22,325 nt of DNA from a virus: positions 1 to 22,325 of IMG/VR virus record IMGVR_UViG_3300004461_000214. The stretch is one strand, 5' to 3'. A model generated the notes under the pieces. It saw only the letters and a program-made list of their open reading frames with translations, made no database searches and was not told the origin of the DNA. Position 1 is the first letter of the stretch; the number at the start of each line of letters is the position of its first letter. The translations under genes and the position numbers were made by a program. Positions 13,467-20,903 of this stretch are shown here, one piece after another.

Positions 13467-14056
13467 TATTTTATACCCCATTTTATTTCTGCCAATGCTT
13501 CGTGTGAAAATTCCATACTGGCATCGTTGGCATGTTCTCTTTGAAAATTGTTTTGATTGGTTCTGCGTCCATTCTTTCTGTTGAAATTCACAAACTGCGA
13601 ACTTACTTGTAATTGTATGTCTGCTGATGTTTGATTGTTGGTCACACTGTAACCTGCTATTTTGCCTTTGAACAACAAGAAAGCATTTTCACCTGCTGAA
13701 TCACCAAACAACACATTGGTGCTTGGGTCAATAAATCCTCTGTATATGCTCACAGTTTGATTTATTATTTCTGATGTGGCAAACGTTTGCACATTGGCAA
13801 GTGTTAAGGCACTGATTGCTATGTTTACAGAACTGATTTGTACAGCACTGTTCAATTGTGTTTCACTGATAGACATAAATTCACCCTGTGCAGAATATGT
13901 TTCGCCATCAAATGTTAGATCATAAGGATTGTTGGTGTATCTCAATGTGTCTGATCCACCGCCACTGTCAGGTGTGTCTATCTCCAACAACAACACACTG
14001 GTAAATGTGTTGCCTGCAAGATATGTGTTTAATGGATCAGAAAATCCGCGAGGCAT
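13466..14056 (-). CDS. tail hub protein, DUF2163/lambda L-like
   Basis: A 196-residue protein with the layout of small tail hub proteins: LLLEIDTP followed by LRYTNNPYDLTFDGETYSAQ near residue 40, a beta domain with VSIYRGFIDPSTN near residue 103, and FKGKIAGYSV. It ends with FVNFNRKNGRRTNQNNFQRE and a WG-containing tail. These proteins form the ring between the distal tail protein and the tip. It carries DSGG near the N-terminus and DSAG in a central turn. TAATG joins it to both neighbours, and GAGGAGGT lies in the last codons of the upstream gene. Confidence 0.72.
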   Translation of the reverse strand: MPRGFSDPLNTYLAGNTFTSVLLLEIDTPDSGGGSDTLRYTNNPYDLTFDGETYSAQGEFMSISETQLNSAVQISSVNIAISALTLANVQTFATSEIINQTVSIYRGFIDPSTNVLFGDSAGENAFLLFKGKIAGYSVTNNQTSADIQLQVSSQFVNFNRKNGRRTNQNNFQREHANDASMEFSHEALAEIKWGIK

Positions 14057-14694
14057 TAAATTACCTCCTCAACATCCATCCTATAATTCACAGTGCCGTC
14101 TACATTGTATTGATATTCTTGTAGATCACTGCTCATAATCACTTTGAATGGCACGTTGTCGTATGTGACTGTTTCACTAGTTGATACTTGTAACACCAAT
14201 GCTGGTTCAAAAGCAATGGCAAAACCTGCTGAGTCCATCACAGCATCTTCTGTTGCCATGTACACTTTGCTGTGTCCTGAAAATTTAATCACATCACCCA
14301 TTTTGAGTGCTGTGGCATTGATGTTGCCTTGGTCAGTTGTAACGTTGACGCTGGTTGAACCTTGTCCAAATGATCCTTGCACTGTGACTGTGCCCACATT
14401 GTCAGTTGCTGTTCTAAAACTTATTTCTGGTATCTCTATGGTAAAATCGTTCACACTGGTTTTTGCTTTGGCAATAAAACCTTGTATCTGTTTAAAATCT
14501 GACACAGTAAGACTGACCAACTCCAATGTGCCTTTGAACAATGTGGTTGCCGCTGTGCTTCTTATGATTCTGCCTGATGCAGTTTTTGTGACAGCAACTT
14601 CATTCTGTTGTTTGAAGTTGACTGCTCTAAATTTTATTGGTGTAGCATTTGATAAAATGCTTGAACTTCCGTTGAATGCTCCTATGCTTGCCAT
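14056..14694 (-). CDS. distal tail protein-like
   Basis: A 212-residue beta-rich protein directly after the tape measure gene, where distal tail (Dit-like) or lambda M-like proteins are encoded. It begins MASIGAFNGSSSILSNATP and ends with an oligomer-type strand pattern (FKVIMSSDLQEYQYNVDG, then NYRMDVEEVI). A central DSAG sits in a turn (DAVMDSAGFAIAF). No catalytic motif is seen. TAATG at both ends. The assignment rests mainly on gene order. Confidence 0.6.
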   Translation of the reverse strand: MASIGAFNGSSSILSNATPIKFRAVNFKQQNEVAVTKTASGRIIRSTAATTLFKGTLELVSLTVSDFKQIQGFIAKAKTSVNDFTIEIPEISFRTATDNVGTVTVQGSFGQGSTSVNVTTDQGNINATALKMGDVIKFSGHSKVYMATEDAVMDSAGFAIAFEPALVLQVSTSETVTYDNVPFKVIMSSDLQEYQYNVDGTVNYRMDVEEVI

Positions 14695-16793
14695 TATGCT
14701 GTGATCCCCTCTCTTCCTTGTCTGTTCATTGCTTCATTGATAACGCCCACAATTGTTGATCTTCTTTCCAACAACAGTTCGTCAAAACCTGTTGCGTCCA
14801 CTGTTTCAATGTTGAAGTTCACTGTGACTTGTTGGCCCATTGCACCGTTTGATGTAATTTGTCCACCTGCATTAGGTGTAAACATTTCTGGTCCCTTTTC
14901 TCCAACCAAGTATTGTTGTCCTGCAGAAACTGGTCCACCTTTTTCTCTTGGTCCTGTGTATGTGGTTGATTTAATCTTAGCAATTTGTACTGCACCAGTT
15001 GCCGCAATCAATGCCGCTTGTAAATATGCACCTCTACCTAATGCAAACATCACACCTTTTGCTGTGCTGATAATTGTTTCAGATATTGCAACTGCTTTTG
15101 CTATCTTGAATGCTTTTTCGTTAATTTGTGCCAGTTCACCCAACAACTCTTTACCAAGTGCTGTGTTAAGACCTTTTTTGTCTTTGCCAAATGCCTTTTC
15201 AATATCTATTTCTTTTGCTTTACCAGATTTAATTAAATCAATTGCATCTCTTCTTTCTCTTTGATTTCTTGCTTCTCTGTCCAGTTGTGCTTTTCTTTCT
15301 AACACAGCAACAGCATGATGATATTCTTCTAAACTGATTAAATTTCTGTCTAGTGCGTCTTGTAGTTTTTCACCTTCTTTTACATAAGATGTTCCAAATG
15401 TGTCGTCAAACACACCGCCCACAGACTTGGCCACACTGGACAAACCTTCCATTGCTTTTTGTAATTCTTTTGCCGCTTTGTCTTCGTCTATCTTAGGTGT
15501 AATAACAATTGGATCAACGTTTAATGCTGTCTTGGTGTCATTTTTTAATTTTTCAATTTGTGCTTCTAAATCTGCTCTGTCTTTGTCTGAAACAAATTTA
15601 AAAGGACCACCATCTTCAAATGCTTGATTGAATGCTGATTTCATTCTGCCACCAAAATCTTCAAATGCATCTCTTGGGTCTTTTAAAGTTAATGCTTTTG
15701 TGATCGCCTCAAAGAGTATTCCGCCAAATTCAAGAGCAACATTGCCCAATCCTTGAAATGCGTTTATAAAATTATTTGTAAATTTTTCCAATGCATACAA
15801 CAATTTAACACCTAAAGCGCCTTCTAGTTCTAACAGAGGTTTTAATAATGTGTAAACTCCAGTAACTGCAATTGCTACTGCTGACGCAAACAACAATAAT
15901 GGATTTCGCATCATCGCAAGATTTAATTTTGTCATAGCAAGTCTTAAACCGCCAACTCCACGAGTAAACATTATTAATTTACCCAAAGCAAGAGAGGCAC
16001 CAAATGCAACGGCACCTACCACTGCTGTTTCAAGATTTCTACCTACCACCAATATAGCGTTGGCAATTCCTTCAAACACTGGTGATGATGATCTGCCCAA
16101 TGCAATGAAATTATTTTGTAACACAGTTAAACTTTGTCCAATTGTGGCAGATGTTTTGCCAAATTGTTCGTCAATATCTTTACTGCTTTTTAACAATGAA
16201 TTAATCAATACATCTGCAGTTAATTTACCTTGAGATGCAAGTGCTCTAATTTCTCCTCTTGCCTTGCCTGTTTCAGCGGCAAGTATGTCTAGAATTAATG
16301 GAGCGGCCTCAACCACTGAGTTGAATTCATCACCCCTAAACGCACCTGATGCCAGTGCTTGACCAAACTGTCTAATTGCACCAGCGGCAGTACCTGCATC
16401 TGCACCTGATATTGCAAGTGTTTTGGCAAATGTTTCTGTGATCTGTGCTGTGGTTGCCTGACTGATACCTAAATCTTTAGTAGACAGTGCAATTTTAGTA
16501 TATAAATCAACCACACCTTCCAAATCTCCTCTAGATCTATTAGCAACCTCTTGTAGTGTGTTGAAGGTTGCATTTAGATTTTGTTGAGAAGTGGTAACTA
16601 TTTTCAGTCTGTTATTAACATTCTGAATGGTGTTGGCGTAATTGTATAGAGCACGTACAGAAAACGCCGCGGCGGCAATTTTGGCAAGATTGCCAAGACT
16701 GCTGTTTAGACCTTCAACATTCTTTTTAGTCCTGTTAAGTGCCGCCCCTGTTTTATCAACGACGACTAGTTCTAGTCTTACTTGCTCCGCCAT
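14694..16793 (-). CDS. tail tape measure protein
   Basis: A 699-residue protein. Residues about 60-240 carry the TMP_2-type tape measure domain (RSRGDLEGVVDLYTKIA, then IRQFGQALASGAFRGDEFNS, then GKARGEIRALASQGKLTADV). Hydrophobic segments follow at about 245-290 and 295-320, then a charged helical region. The C-terminus has GGPVSAGQQYLVGEKGPEMF, typical of tape measure ends. It sets tail length; at about 1.5 angstrom per residue this predicts a tail near 100 nm. The ATG has AAAGGA 8 bases upstream and overlaps the end of the frameshifted chaperone gene by 38 bases. No peptidase domain is visible. Confidence 0.9.
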   Translation of the reverse strand: MAEQVRLELVVVDKTGAALNRTKKNVEGLNSSLGNLAKIAAAAFSVRALYNYANTIQNVNNRLKIVTTSQQNLNATFNTLQEVANRSRGDLEGVVDLYTKIALSTKDLGISQATTAQITETFAKTLAISGADAGTAAGAIRQFGQALASGAFRGDEFNSVVEAAPLILDILAAETGKARGEIRALASQGKLTADVLINSLLKSSKDIDEQFGKTSATIGQSLTVLQNNFIALGRSSSPVFEGIANAILVVGRNLETAVVGAVAFGASLALGKLIMFTRGVGGLRLAMTKLNLAMMRNPLLLFASAVAIAVTGVYTLLKPLLELEGALGVKLLYALEKFTNNFINAFQGLGNVALEFGGILFEAITKALTLKDPRDAFEDFGGRMKSAFNQAFEDGGPFKFVSDKDRADLEAQIEKLKNDTKTALNVDPIVITPKIDEDKAAKELQKAMEGLSSVAKSVGGVFDDTFGTSYVKEGEKLQDALDRNLISLEEYHHAVAVLERKAQLDREARNQRERRDAIDLIKSGKAKEIDIEKAFGKDKKGLNTALGKELLGELAQINEKAFKIAKAVAISETIISTAKGVMFALGRGAYLQAALIAATGAVQIAKIKSTTYTGPREKGGPVSAGQQYLVGEKGPEMFTPNAGGQITSNGAMGQQVTVNFNIETVDATGFDELLLERRSTIVGVINEAMNRQGREGITA

Positions 16794-17291
16794 GGTTCAT
16801 TCCTTTGTTAGCGTTGTCATGCTGTATTTTAAAATACGAGGCCCATAACTGGATCTCCAGGACACTGAACTGCATGACTTCTTCTATTGATTTACCTAGT
16901 TCTTTTGCTATGTGCATCAACAGAAATAGTTCTGTGTCCTCTCTTAGTTTTTTGAGACATCCTCCTGTGTATATTCAGATGTCGCATTATTTAAAGCACT
17001 AGCAACTTTGATTAATGTAGAAGGATCTGCTTCGTTCATCATTGTTACTTTGTCAAACTTATGAAACATAGGTTTGCCATCTGGTGTTAGTGCTTTGTTA
17101 ATCACTGATTCAACCAATGCTTCCACAGTTTTACCTTGTGTTTGCAAATCAATAATTTTTGACTCTACAGCAAACGAGTATACCGCTTTGTAGTAGATGT
17201 CTGTTTTCCATTCTGGAACTGTCATTTTTAACAGTTCACCATTTAATTTAGACTTAAAGTGTGTTTTTATATTGTCTAATACTTGTGTCAT
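16756..17291 (-). CDS. tail assembly chaperone GT fusion, made by -1 frameshift
   Basis: The stretch between the G-type chaperone stop (16944) and the tape measure start has no start-initiated gene, yet its -1 frame is open from the slippery site to a TGA at 16758-16756. The extension is 63 residues, beginning LREDTELFLLMHIAKELG and continuing through an ILE-WASYF-type helix. This is the helical T domain expected of lambda-type GT proteins. With slippage at 16947-16953 the product is about 178 residues. GT binds the tape measure and recruits tail tube protein before assembly. The T part has no ribosome site with a usable reading frame: the ATG at 16958-16960 opens only a 22-codon frame. Confidence 0.8.
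16920..16966 (-). promoter_or_regulatory. -1 ribosomal frameshift signal
   Basis: The slippery heptamer A AAA AAC (minus strand 16953-16947) is in the correct phase, three bases before the TAA. An SD-like AGGAGG (16966-16961) lies 7 bases upstream, as in dnaX-type signals. Downstream, after 11 bases, ACAGAA (16935-16930) and TTCTGT (16925-16920) form a 6-bp stem with a 4-base loop. All three parts of a bacterial -1 signal are present, though the stem is short. Confidence 0.8.
16944..17291 (-). CDS. tail assembly chaperone, G-like
   Basis: A 115-residue protein with the usual G-type layout: MTQVLDNIKTHFKSKLNGEL, then TVPEWKTDIYYKA, then INKALTPDGKPMFHKFDKV and an NEADPSTLIKVAS segment. The ATG overlaps the preceding stop (ATGA) with AAGGAAG upstream. 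Translation normally ends at 16944; a fraction of ribosomes shift into the T frame. It works with GT to coat the tape measure during tail assembly and is not kept in the virion. Confidence 0.82.
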   Translation of the reverse strand: MTQVLDNIKTHFKSKLNGELLKMTVPEWKTDIYYKAVYSFAVESKIIDLQTQGKTVEALVESVINKALTPDGKPMFHKFDKVTMMNEADPSTLIKVASALNNATSEYTQEDVSKN

Positions 17292-17608
17292 ATTCTTCCT
17301 TTTGTTTTAAATGACTTAATGGTTGGCCTCACTATACCATTAGGTCGTTGTTTGCTACGCCCTCGTTCCAGCAGACCAATGTAAGGCACGCGATTGGTGA
17401 TTCTGTGTTCTTTTTGAACAAAGTTTCCTGATGATGGATTTCTACCCACCGTCTTTTTCCAACCTCGTCTTGCTCTGCCTTTATCAACAGGTGTGTATAT
17501 TTTCACCTCTTGAAAAATTCTTTCTGCGATGCGATCTGACACTTTTCCTAGTTGCCTTTGGATCCGTGTGAAGACCGCATCAAGATTGGATATTTTACCT
17601 CCAATCAT
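17288..17608 (-). CDS. tail completion protein, HK97 gp10-like
   Basis: A 106-residue basic protein from the ATG at 17608, the first Met after the preceding stop (MIGGKISNLDAVFTRI). The open frame extends upstream but overlaps the tail tube gene. Its centre shows TPVDKGRARRGWKKTVG near residue 40 and NRVPYIGLLERGRSKQRPNG near residue 73, the pattern of HK97 gp10-type neck/tail completion proteins. These act at the head-proximal end of the tail. Confidence 0.7.
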   Translation of the reverse strand: MIGGKISNLDAVFTRIQRQLGKVSDRIAERIFQEVKIYTPVDKGRARRGWKKTVGRNPSSGNFVQKEHRITNRVPYIGLLERGRSKQRPNGIVRPTIKSFKTKGRI

Positions 17609-17613
17609 CAGTA

Positions 17614-18015
17614 TTATATTGTTTCTTCGTGTAGTATTCCGTTTCCTTGAAAACTGCATGATACTGTGACTAAGTCATCAAAACTTGCTGTTCTAGAAAC
17701 TGAAGTAACAATTACATCTCCAACATACTTTACGCCTGTTGTTGCTGGAAAAAATTCTACAGAAATGTTGGCGTCATTTGCTGGATCAAACACAGAAGCA
17801 CTTGTTTGTGCTGTGTCGTACATGCACTCCATAGTGCCTGTAAATTGTGTTAAACCGCTTATATATGTTCTAGCGCCATCGCCCATTGCTGTATCTTCTA
17901 CTACGTCTTTTGTGTGTTCAATTGTCCAAGATCTTACTTCTGCTACTTGAGTAGAAGCACCACCTGAATCATCGCCAAACATCACTTTACCGTTTTCACC
18001 TGTTAGTGTTGCCAT
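17614..18015 (-). CDS. major tail tube protein
   Basis: A 133-residue beta-sandwich-type protein (MATLTGENGKVMFG...). Features of small tail tube proteins include AEVRSWTIEHTKDVVEDTAMGD near residues 25-45, LTQFTGTMECMYD, and a C-terminal VTVSCSFQGNG strand. It polymerises around the tape measure. A strong GAGGAGA site lies 9 bases before the ATG, consistent with high expression. One DSGG (FGDDSGGAS) sits in the first loop. It overlaps the end of the preceding small gene by 20 bases. Confidence 0.75.
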   Translation of the reverse strand: MATLTGENGKVMFGDDSGGASTQVAEVRSWTIEHTKDVVEDTAMGDGARTYISGLTQFTGTMECMYDTAQTSASVFDPANDANISVEFFPATTGVKYVGDVIVTSVSRTASFDDLVTVSCSFQGNGILHEETI

Positions 18016-18274
18016 CGTTGGTCTCCTCTTTTAGATTGTTAATGTCCCATTCAATATCGCTCATGTCTTCTTCTGAGTGTATTGGTTCTGGGGTGTTGTG
18101 GTTGACTTCTGCTTGTGCTTTGATTTCAACCTTTGGCAGAAGTTTTTTCTTAGACTTGGGTTTTTTAACTGTGTCTTTTTTAGTTGTCCAACCCGCCTCT
18201 AGAAATCTGTCTAGACGATCTGATTCTATATTTTTCTTTTCAGATCCTTTGTGTACTTTAATATATCGCGCCAT
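17996..18274 (-). CDS. small charged protein between tail genes
   Basis: A 92-residue protein. The N-terminal 30 residues (MARYIKVHKGSEKKNIESD, then a FLEAGWTTKK turn) form a compact motif seen in small neck-region phage proteins. A Lys-rich linker (KKPKSKKKLLPK) and an acidic tail follow. GGAG lies 11 bases before the ATG. Role unknown; the basic linker and acidic tail suggest a disordered or assembly-time function. Confidence 0.55.
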   Translation of the reverse strand: MARYIKVHKGSEKKNIESDRLDRFLEAGWTTKKDTVKKPKSKKKLLPKVEIKAQAEVNHNTPEPIHSEEDMSDIEWDINNLKEETNDGNTNR

Positions 18275-18276
18275 TA

Positions 18277-18726
18277 TTATACTGCTCCTTTAGTAAATGA
18301 ATATCTCACGTCCGCCGTTATTAAAAACTCTCCCAAGGGTGGCGTACGATCAATTATTTCAACTGTTCTAACACGTGTGGTTGATGCTTGGGATGCCGCA
18401 AGTTCACGTGTTCTATCTGAATTCAACGTTTCTTCAATACGTTCAATCAATTCATTTCTTTTTTGATCCACTGTGATGATTTGTGCTGATCTTCCATCTG
18501 CTCTCACAAAACCACGGATCGTTATTTCTATAACACCTCTTCTGCCACCACCCATCACATGGTCTTCTCTGGTTTCATTACCAGTTGTGATTAGTAGTGC
18601 AGGAAATTGTGTAATTGCTAATTTTTCCACGTCAAAAGGTTCACGTGTGACTAGGACAGGTCTTGGAGGAGTCATGTCCTGTAAAACTGATTCTATGTTG
18701 TGTGCTATGTCTTCTCTGTTACTCAT
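18277..18726 (-). CDS. tail terminator-like protein
   Basis: A 149-residue protein (MSNREDIAHNIESVLQDM...). It has the order expected for tail terminator or minor tail U-like proteins: an N-terminal helix, FPALLITTGNE near residue 41, the strand GVIEITIRGFV near residue 65, a helical hairpin IERIEETLNSDRTREL and a C-terminal ITADVRYSF strand. Position between the connector and tail tube genes agrees. No more specific call is possible. Confidence 0.6.
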   Translation of the reverse strand: MSNREDIAHNIESVLQDMTPPRPVLVTREPFDVEKLAITQFPALLITTGNETREDHVMGGGRRGVIEITIRGFVRADGRSAQIITVDQKRNELIERIEETLNSDRTRELAASQASTTRVRTVEIIDRTPPLGEFLITADVRYSFTKGAV

Positions 18727-18729
18727 CTA

Positions 18730-19182
18730 CTACCTTTTCAAACGGAGAAAATGAGTAGGTTCCTTTTCAGCATCGCTAACATCTCCTGATGAATCCATAT
18801 CATATTCTACACCGTCTCTTAACACAAGATCCATTTCTCTTTCGTATTCTTTACGATAGAATTCCATCTTTCTTTCAAAGATGTCTTGATCTGCGTCAAA
18901 TTTTGCTAATTTTGTATAAACGTGAAAACCTAAACAATTGTAACACGCCACTCTTGTGAGTTGACTTGCTGTGTACATATCTTCATCTGGTTCGTTTTGT
19001 CCTGATGATAGATATTTTAGGTCATACAAACCTATCTGTTGTGTGGGCCACCAACGTATTCTAAGATCTCTAAACACATCGTTTTGTGCTTTTGTGATTT
19101 CTTCGTCAAAGTCAGGTATGCCGTAATTTAAGATATCAGGTTCGTAGTCTTGGATGTCTGCAATGGTTAATAATGTTGCCAT
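18730..19182 (-). CDS. head-tail connector/adaptor protein
   Basis: A 150-residue, mostly helical acidic protein (MATLLTIADIQDYEPDILNYG...). It lies directly after the capsid gene, where gp6/gp16-type connectors are encoded, and has their helix-rich character (ITKAQNDVFRDLRIRWW, QLTRVACYNCLGFHVY, FERKMEFYRKEYEREMDL). A near-miss of the operon's tetrapeptide, MDSSGD, sits near the C-terminus. It is preceded by a 140-base gap with a TATAAATA box and hairpins, so it may begin its own late transcript. Confidence 0.65.
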   Translation of the reverse strand: MATLLTIADIQDYEPDILNYGIPDFDEEITKAQNDVFRDLRIRWWPTQQIGLYDLKYLSSGQNEPDEDMYTASQLTRVACYNCLGFHVYTKLAKFDADQDIFERKMEFYRKEYEREMDLVLRDGVEYDMDSSGDVSDAEKEPTHFLRLKR

Positions 19183-19236
19183 TAGGGGTACTACCTCCGT
19201 AATTGTTAATAATAATCAAGTTCTGCTTGATGTGTT

Positions 19237-19244
19237 TATTTATA
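19237..19244 (-). promoter_or_regulatory. TATAAATA box in the gap after the capsid gene
   Basis: A perfect TATAAATA on the minus strand, 54 bases before the ATG at 19182 and just past the 19258-19285 hairpin. It matches the T4 late-promoter core and the second copy at 8823-8830. It could restart transcription of the connector and tail genes. Confidence 0.35.
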
Positions 19245-19257
19245 CCGCAGTCGTGAA

Positions 19258-19285
19258 GAAAGGGCGAAACGAATTCCGCCCTTTC
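19258..19285 (-). terminator. strong hairpin after the major capsid gene
   Basis: GAAAGGGCG (19258-19266) and CGCCCTTTC (19277-19285) form a perfect 9-bp GC-containing stem with a 10-base loop, 38 bases past the capsid stop. The minus-strand exit is TTCACG, so the U-tract is poor. It may attenuate transcription so that capsid mRNA exceeds tail mRNA, or stabilise the capsid mRNA 3' end. Confidence 0.6.
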
Positions 19286-19295
19286 AAGATATATG

Positions 19296-19311
19296 ACCAT
19301 ACAAGTATGGT
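19296..19311. repeat. second hairpin after the capsid gene
   Basis: ACCATAC (19296-19302) and GTATGGT (19305-19311) form a 7-bp inverted repeat with a 2-base centre, 10 bases from the larger hairpin. In DNA it could be a protein site; in RNA the loop is tight and the inner pairs would open. Confidence 0.45.
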
Positions 19312-19322
19312 AATATTATTTA

Positions 19323-20180
19323 TTATAGGTTTGCGTCCCCAACAATACCAACACCATAAGTGTCAAATATTTCTGCTGTACCGTACGCCATAGAACCAAC
19401 GATTTCGTCTGCTCTAGCAGAAGCATCTCTTTGGTTCTCTACTCTTAAGTTACGTTTAACCATGTAACCTAATGCGTCGCCGTGGAATGCCGCACCAACG
19501 AATGCACCTGCTGAGTCACCAGATATAACTGTTGATTCAAAGATTTGCATTCCTGCAAGTGTTCCTACAAATCCAGTTCTCAATGCTTCATTACCTAAGT
19601 CTGATAGGTTATGAGCAATTGTTGAACCAGCGTTTGTTAACAATTTCTTGATTTGGAACGCTTGTTTAGGGTGTAACACACAGTATAACGGACCACTTGG
19701 AACTTTTGCAGTTCTTAGTGTTGCCGCCGCTTTGAAAAGATCTTCTACTGAAATCTCGTCTGCGCCTGTTCCTACAGTTTGTGAAAAACCTGAGAATAAC
19801 GCCGCGATGTCTGTGTCAATTTTCTCTGCTAATGCAGATCCAATTTGTCTTCCTACTGCTGAAGCAACATCTTCTGCTGATGCTTCTTTCATAAGGTCAG
19901 TTAAAGTAATCATTACACCTTTTTCTGTCGCTGTAATTGTTTTTGACGTTGTCAAATCAAATGCCGCGTTAGTTAGGTCAACACCATCACCTGGTGTGCT
20001 TACCGCAACTGTTGGATATATTGGAACCTGAGCAGTTAACCCTGGTGTTCCAGACATATCATAGTTTCTTATTAAAGGTCTCATGATTGAAGTTTCGTTC
20101 AATGTGAAAAGACCTGATTGGACTACGTTACTAAAAAACGCTGATCCTATTCCTGTATCTACTGCGTTTGTAATCGCCAT
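19323..20180 (-). CDS. major capsid protein, HK97 fold
   Basis: A 285-residue protein. HK97-type coat features are a T-rich N-terminus, the strand pair TAQVPIYPTVAVST near residue 49, EKGVMITLTDLMKEAS (E-loop/spine region) and the long helix DVASAVGRQIGSALAEKIDTD. The P-domain motif LYCVLHPKQAFQIKKLL lies near residue 165, and NLRVENQRDASARADEIVG, the conserved C-terminal strand and helix, near 243. There is no protease gene; a separate scaffold gene lies upstream. AAAGGAGAA is a strong ribosome site. It has a DSAG in a loop just before the final domain (VISGDSAGAFVG). Confidence 0.9.
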   Translation of the reverse strand: MAITNAVDTGIGSAFFSNVVQSGLFTLNETSIMRPLIRNYDMSGTPGLTAQVPIYPTVAVSTPGDGVDLTNAAFDLTTSKTITATEKGVMITLTDLMKEASAEDVASAVGRQIGSALAEKIDTDIAALFSGFSQTVGTGADEISVEDLFKAAATLRTAKVPSGPLYCVLHPKQAFQIKKLLTNAGSTIAHNLSDLGNEALRTGFVGTLAGMQIFESTVISGDSAGAFVGAAFHGDALGYMVKRNLRVENQRDASARADEIVGSMAYGTAEIFDTYGVGIVGDANL

Positions 20181-20198
20181 AGTACTTCTCCTTTGTTA

Positions 20199-20903
20199 TT
20201 AAACACTCACGCCGCGTGATCTCATGATCTCGCGATACCTAGCACGATGCTCAGGTATGTTCATGTTTAGATTGGTTATGTCGTCATTGACCAACGATTC
20301 TTTGCTACCATCGCCTTTGCCAGTACCTGAACCTTGTGGTCCTGCACTTACAAAATGCGGATTGGATTGAAGAAACTCTTTTACCAAGTCTTTAACTTGT
20401 ATGGGATCGCCTTTGTCATCATAACGAACTTGACCCGTTTTTGCGTCTATCACGTCAACAGCACCTGCTTCATTAAGTTTCAATTGTTGTTTAAGCAATT
20501 GACTTACTTGAGTAGGGTTGATTGCTTTGGCATTGGATGCCTCACTCATCAACTGTCCATCAATTTTGATTGAAGTCAATTCAGACTGATAATGGTTAAT
20601 TTTAGAATTAAATTTTTCTGCTTGTTCTTTAAGAACTGCTTCAAACTCTCCTCTTTTTTCCAATTCTGCCTGTCTTGTCTTTTCCTCTTTTTCAATTAAC
20701 GTGTTGTATTGATCAACGTCTATGCCTTTATACTTTTTATCGTATTTGGCACGTTCCCTCGCTACTCTCTCTCCTACGATCCTCTCTAGATCATCTTGAG
20801 TGAAAGATTGAGTGTTAGTTTCTTCTTGAACCGCTGTGGTTACCTGCTCTTTAGATTCAGGTGCAGTGTCCTGAGATTTTACCGCTTGATTGTCTGCGTT
20901 CAT
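20199..20903 (-). CDS. capsid scaffolding protein
   Basis: A 234-residue, highly charged, helix-rich protein just upstream of the capsid gene. The first 35 residues are Gln/Glu/Thr rich and disordered-looking. Coiled-coil-like helices run from about residue 40 to 115 (DDLERIVGERVARERAKYDK and onwards). A Gly/Ser linker (SAGPQGSGTGKGDGS) precedes a short C-terminal helix (HRARYREIMRSRGVSV) that likely contacts the capsid protein. Layout, size and position are those of phage scaffolds. No protease motif is visible. Confidence 0.82.
   Translation of the reverse strand: MNADNQAVKSQDTAPESKEQVTTAVQEETNTQSFTQDDLERIVGERVARERAKYDKKYKGIDVDQYNTLIEKEEKTRQAELEKRGEFEAVLKEQAEKFNSKINHYQSELTSIKIDGQLMSEASNAKAINPTQVSQLLKQQLKLNEAGAVDVIDAKTGQVRYDDKGDPIQVKDLVKEFLQSNPHFVSAGPQGSGTGKGDGSKESLVNDDITNLNMNIPEHRARYREIMRSRGVSV

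Noticed and set aside
14144-14704. Long plus-strand frame (186 codons) opposite the distal tail gene
   Set aside because: It is the antisense shadow of a well-supported structural gene. The same holds for plus-strand frames near 7125-7493, 8350-8901, 10057-10542, 12743-13183, 14701-15264 and 19648-20031.
16896-16960. Separate gene starting at the ATG after AGGAGG (16960)
   Set aside because: That frame ends after 22 codons. The AGGAGG is better explained as a frameshift stimulator, because the -1 frame encodes the T domain.
9032-19517. DSAG/DSGG as a mobile DNA repeat or serine protease GDSGG motif
   Set aside because: Codons vary between copies, so it is not a conserved DNA unit, and no His/Asp catalytic context of trypsin-like proteases is present.
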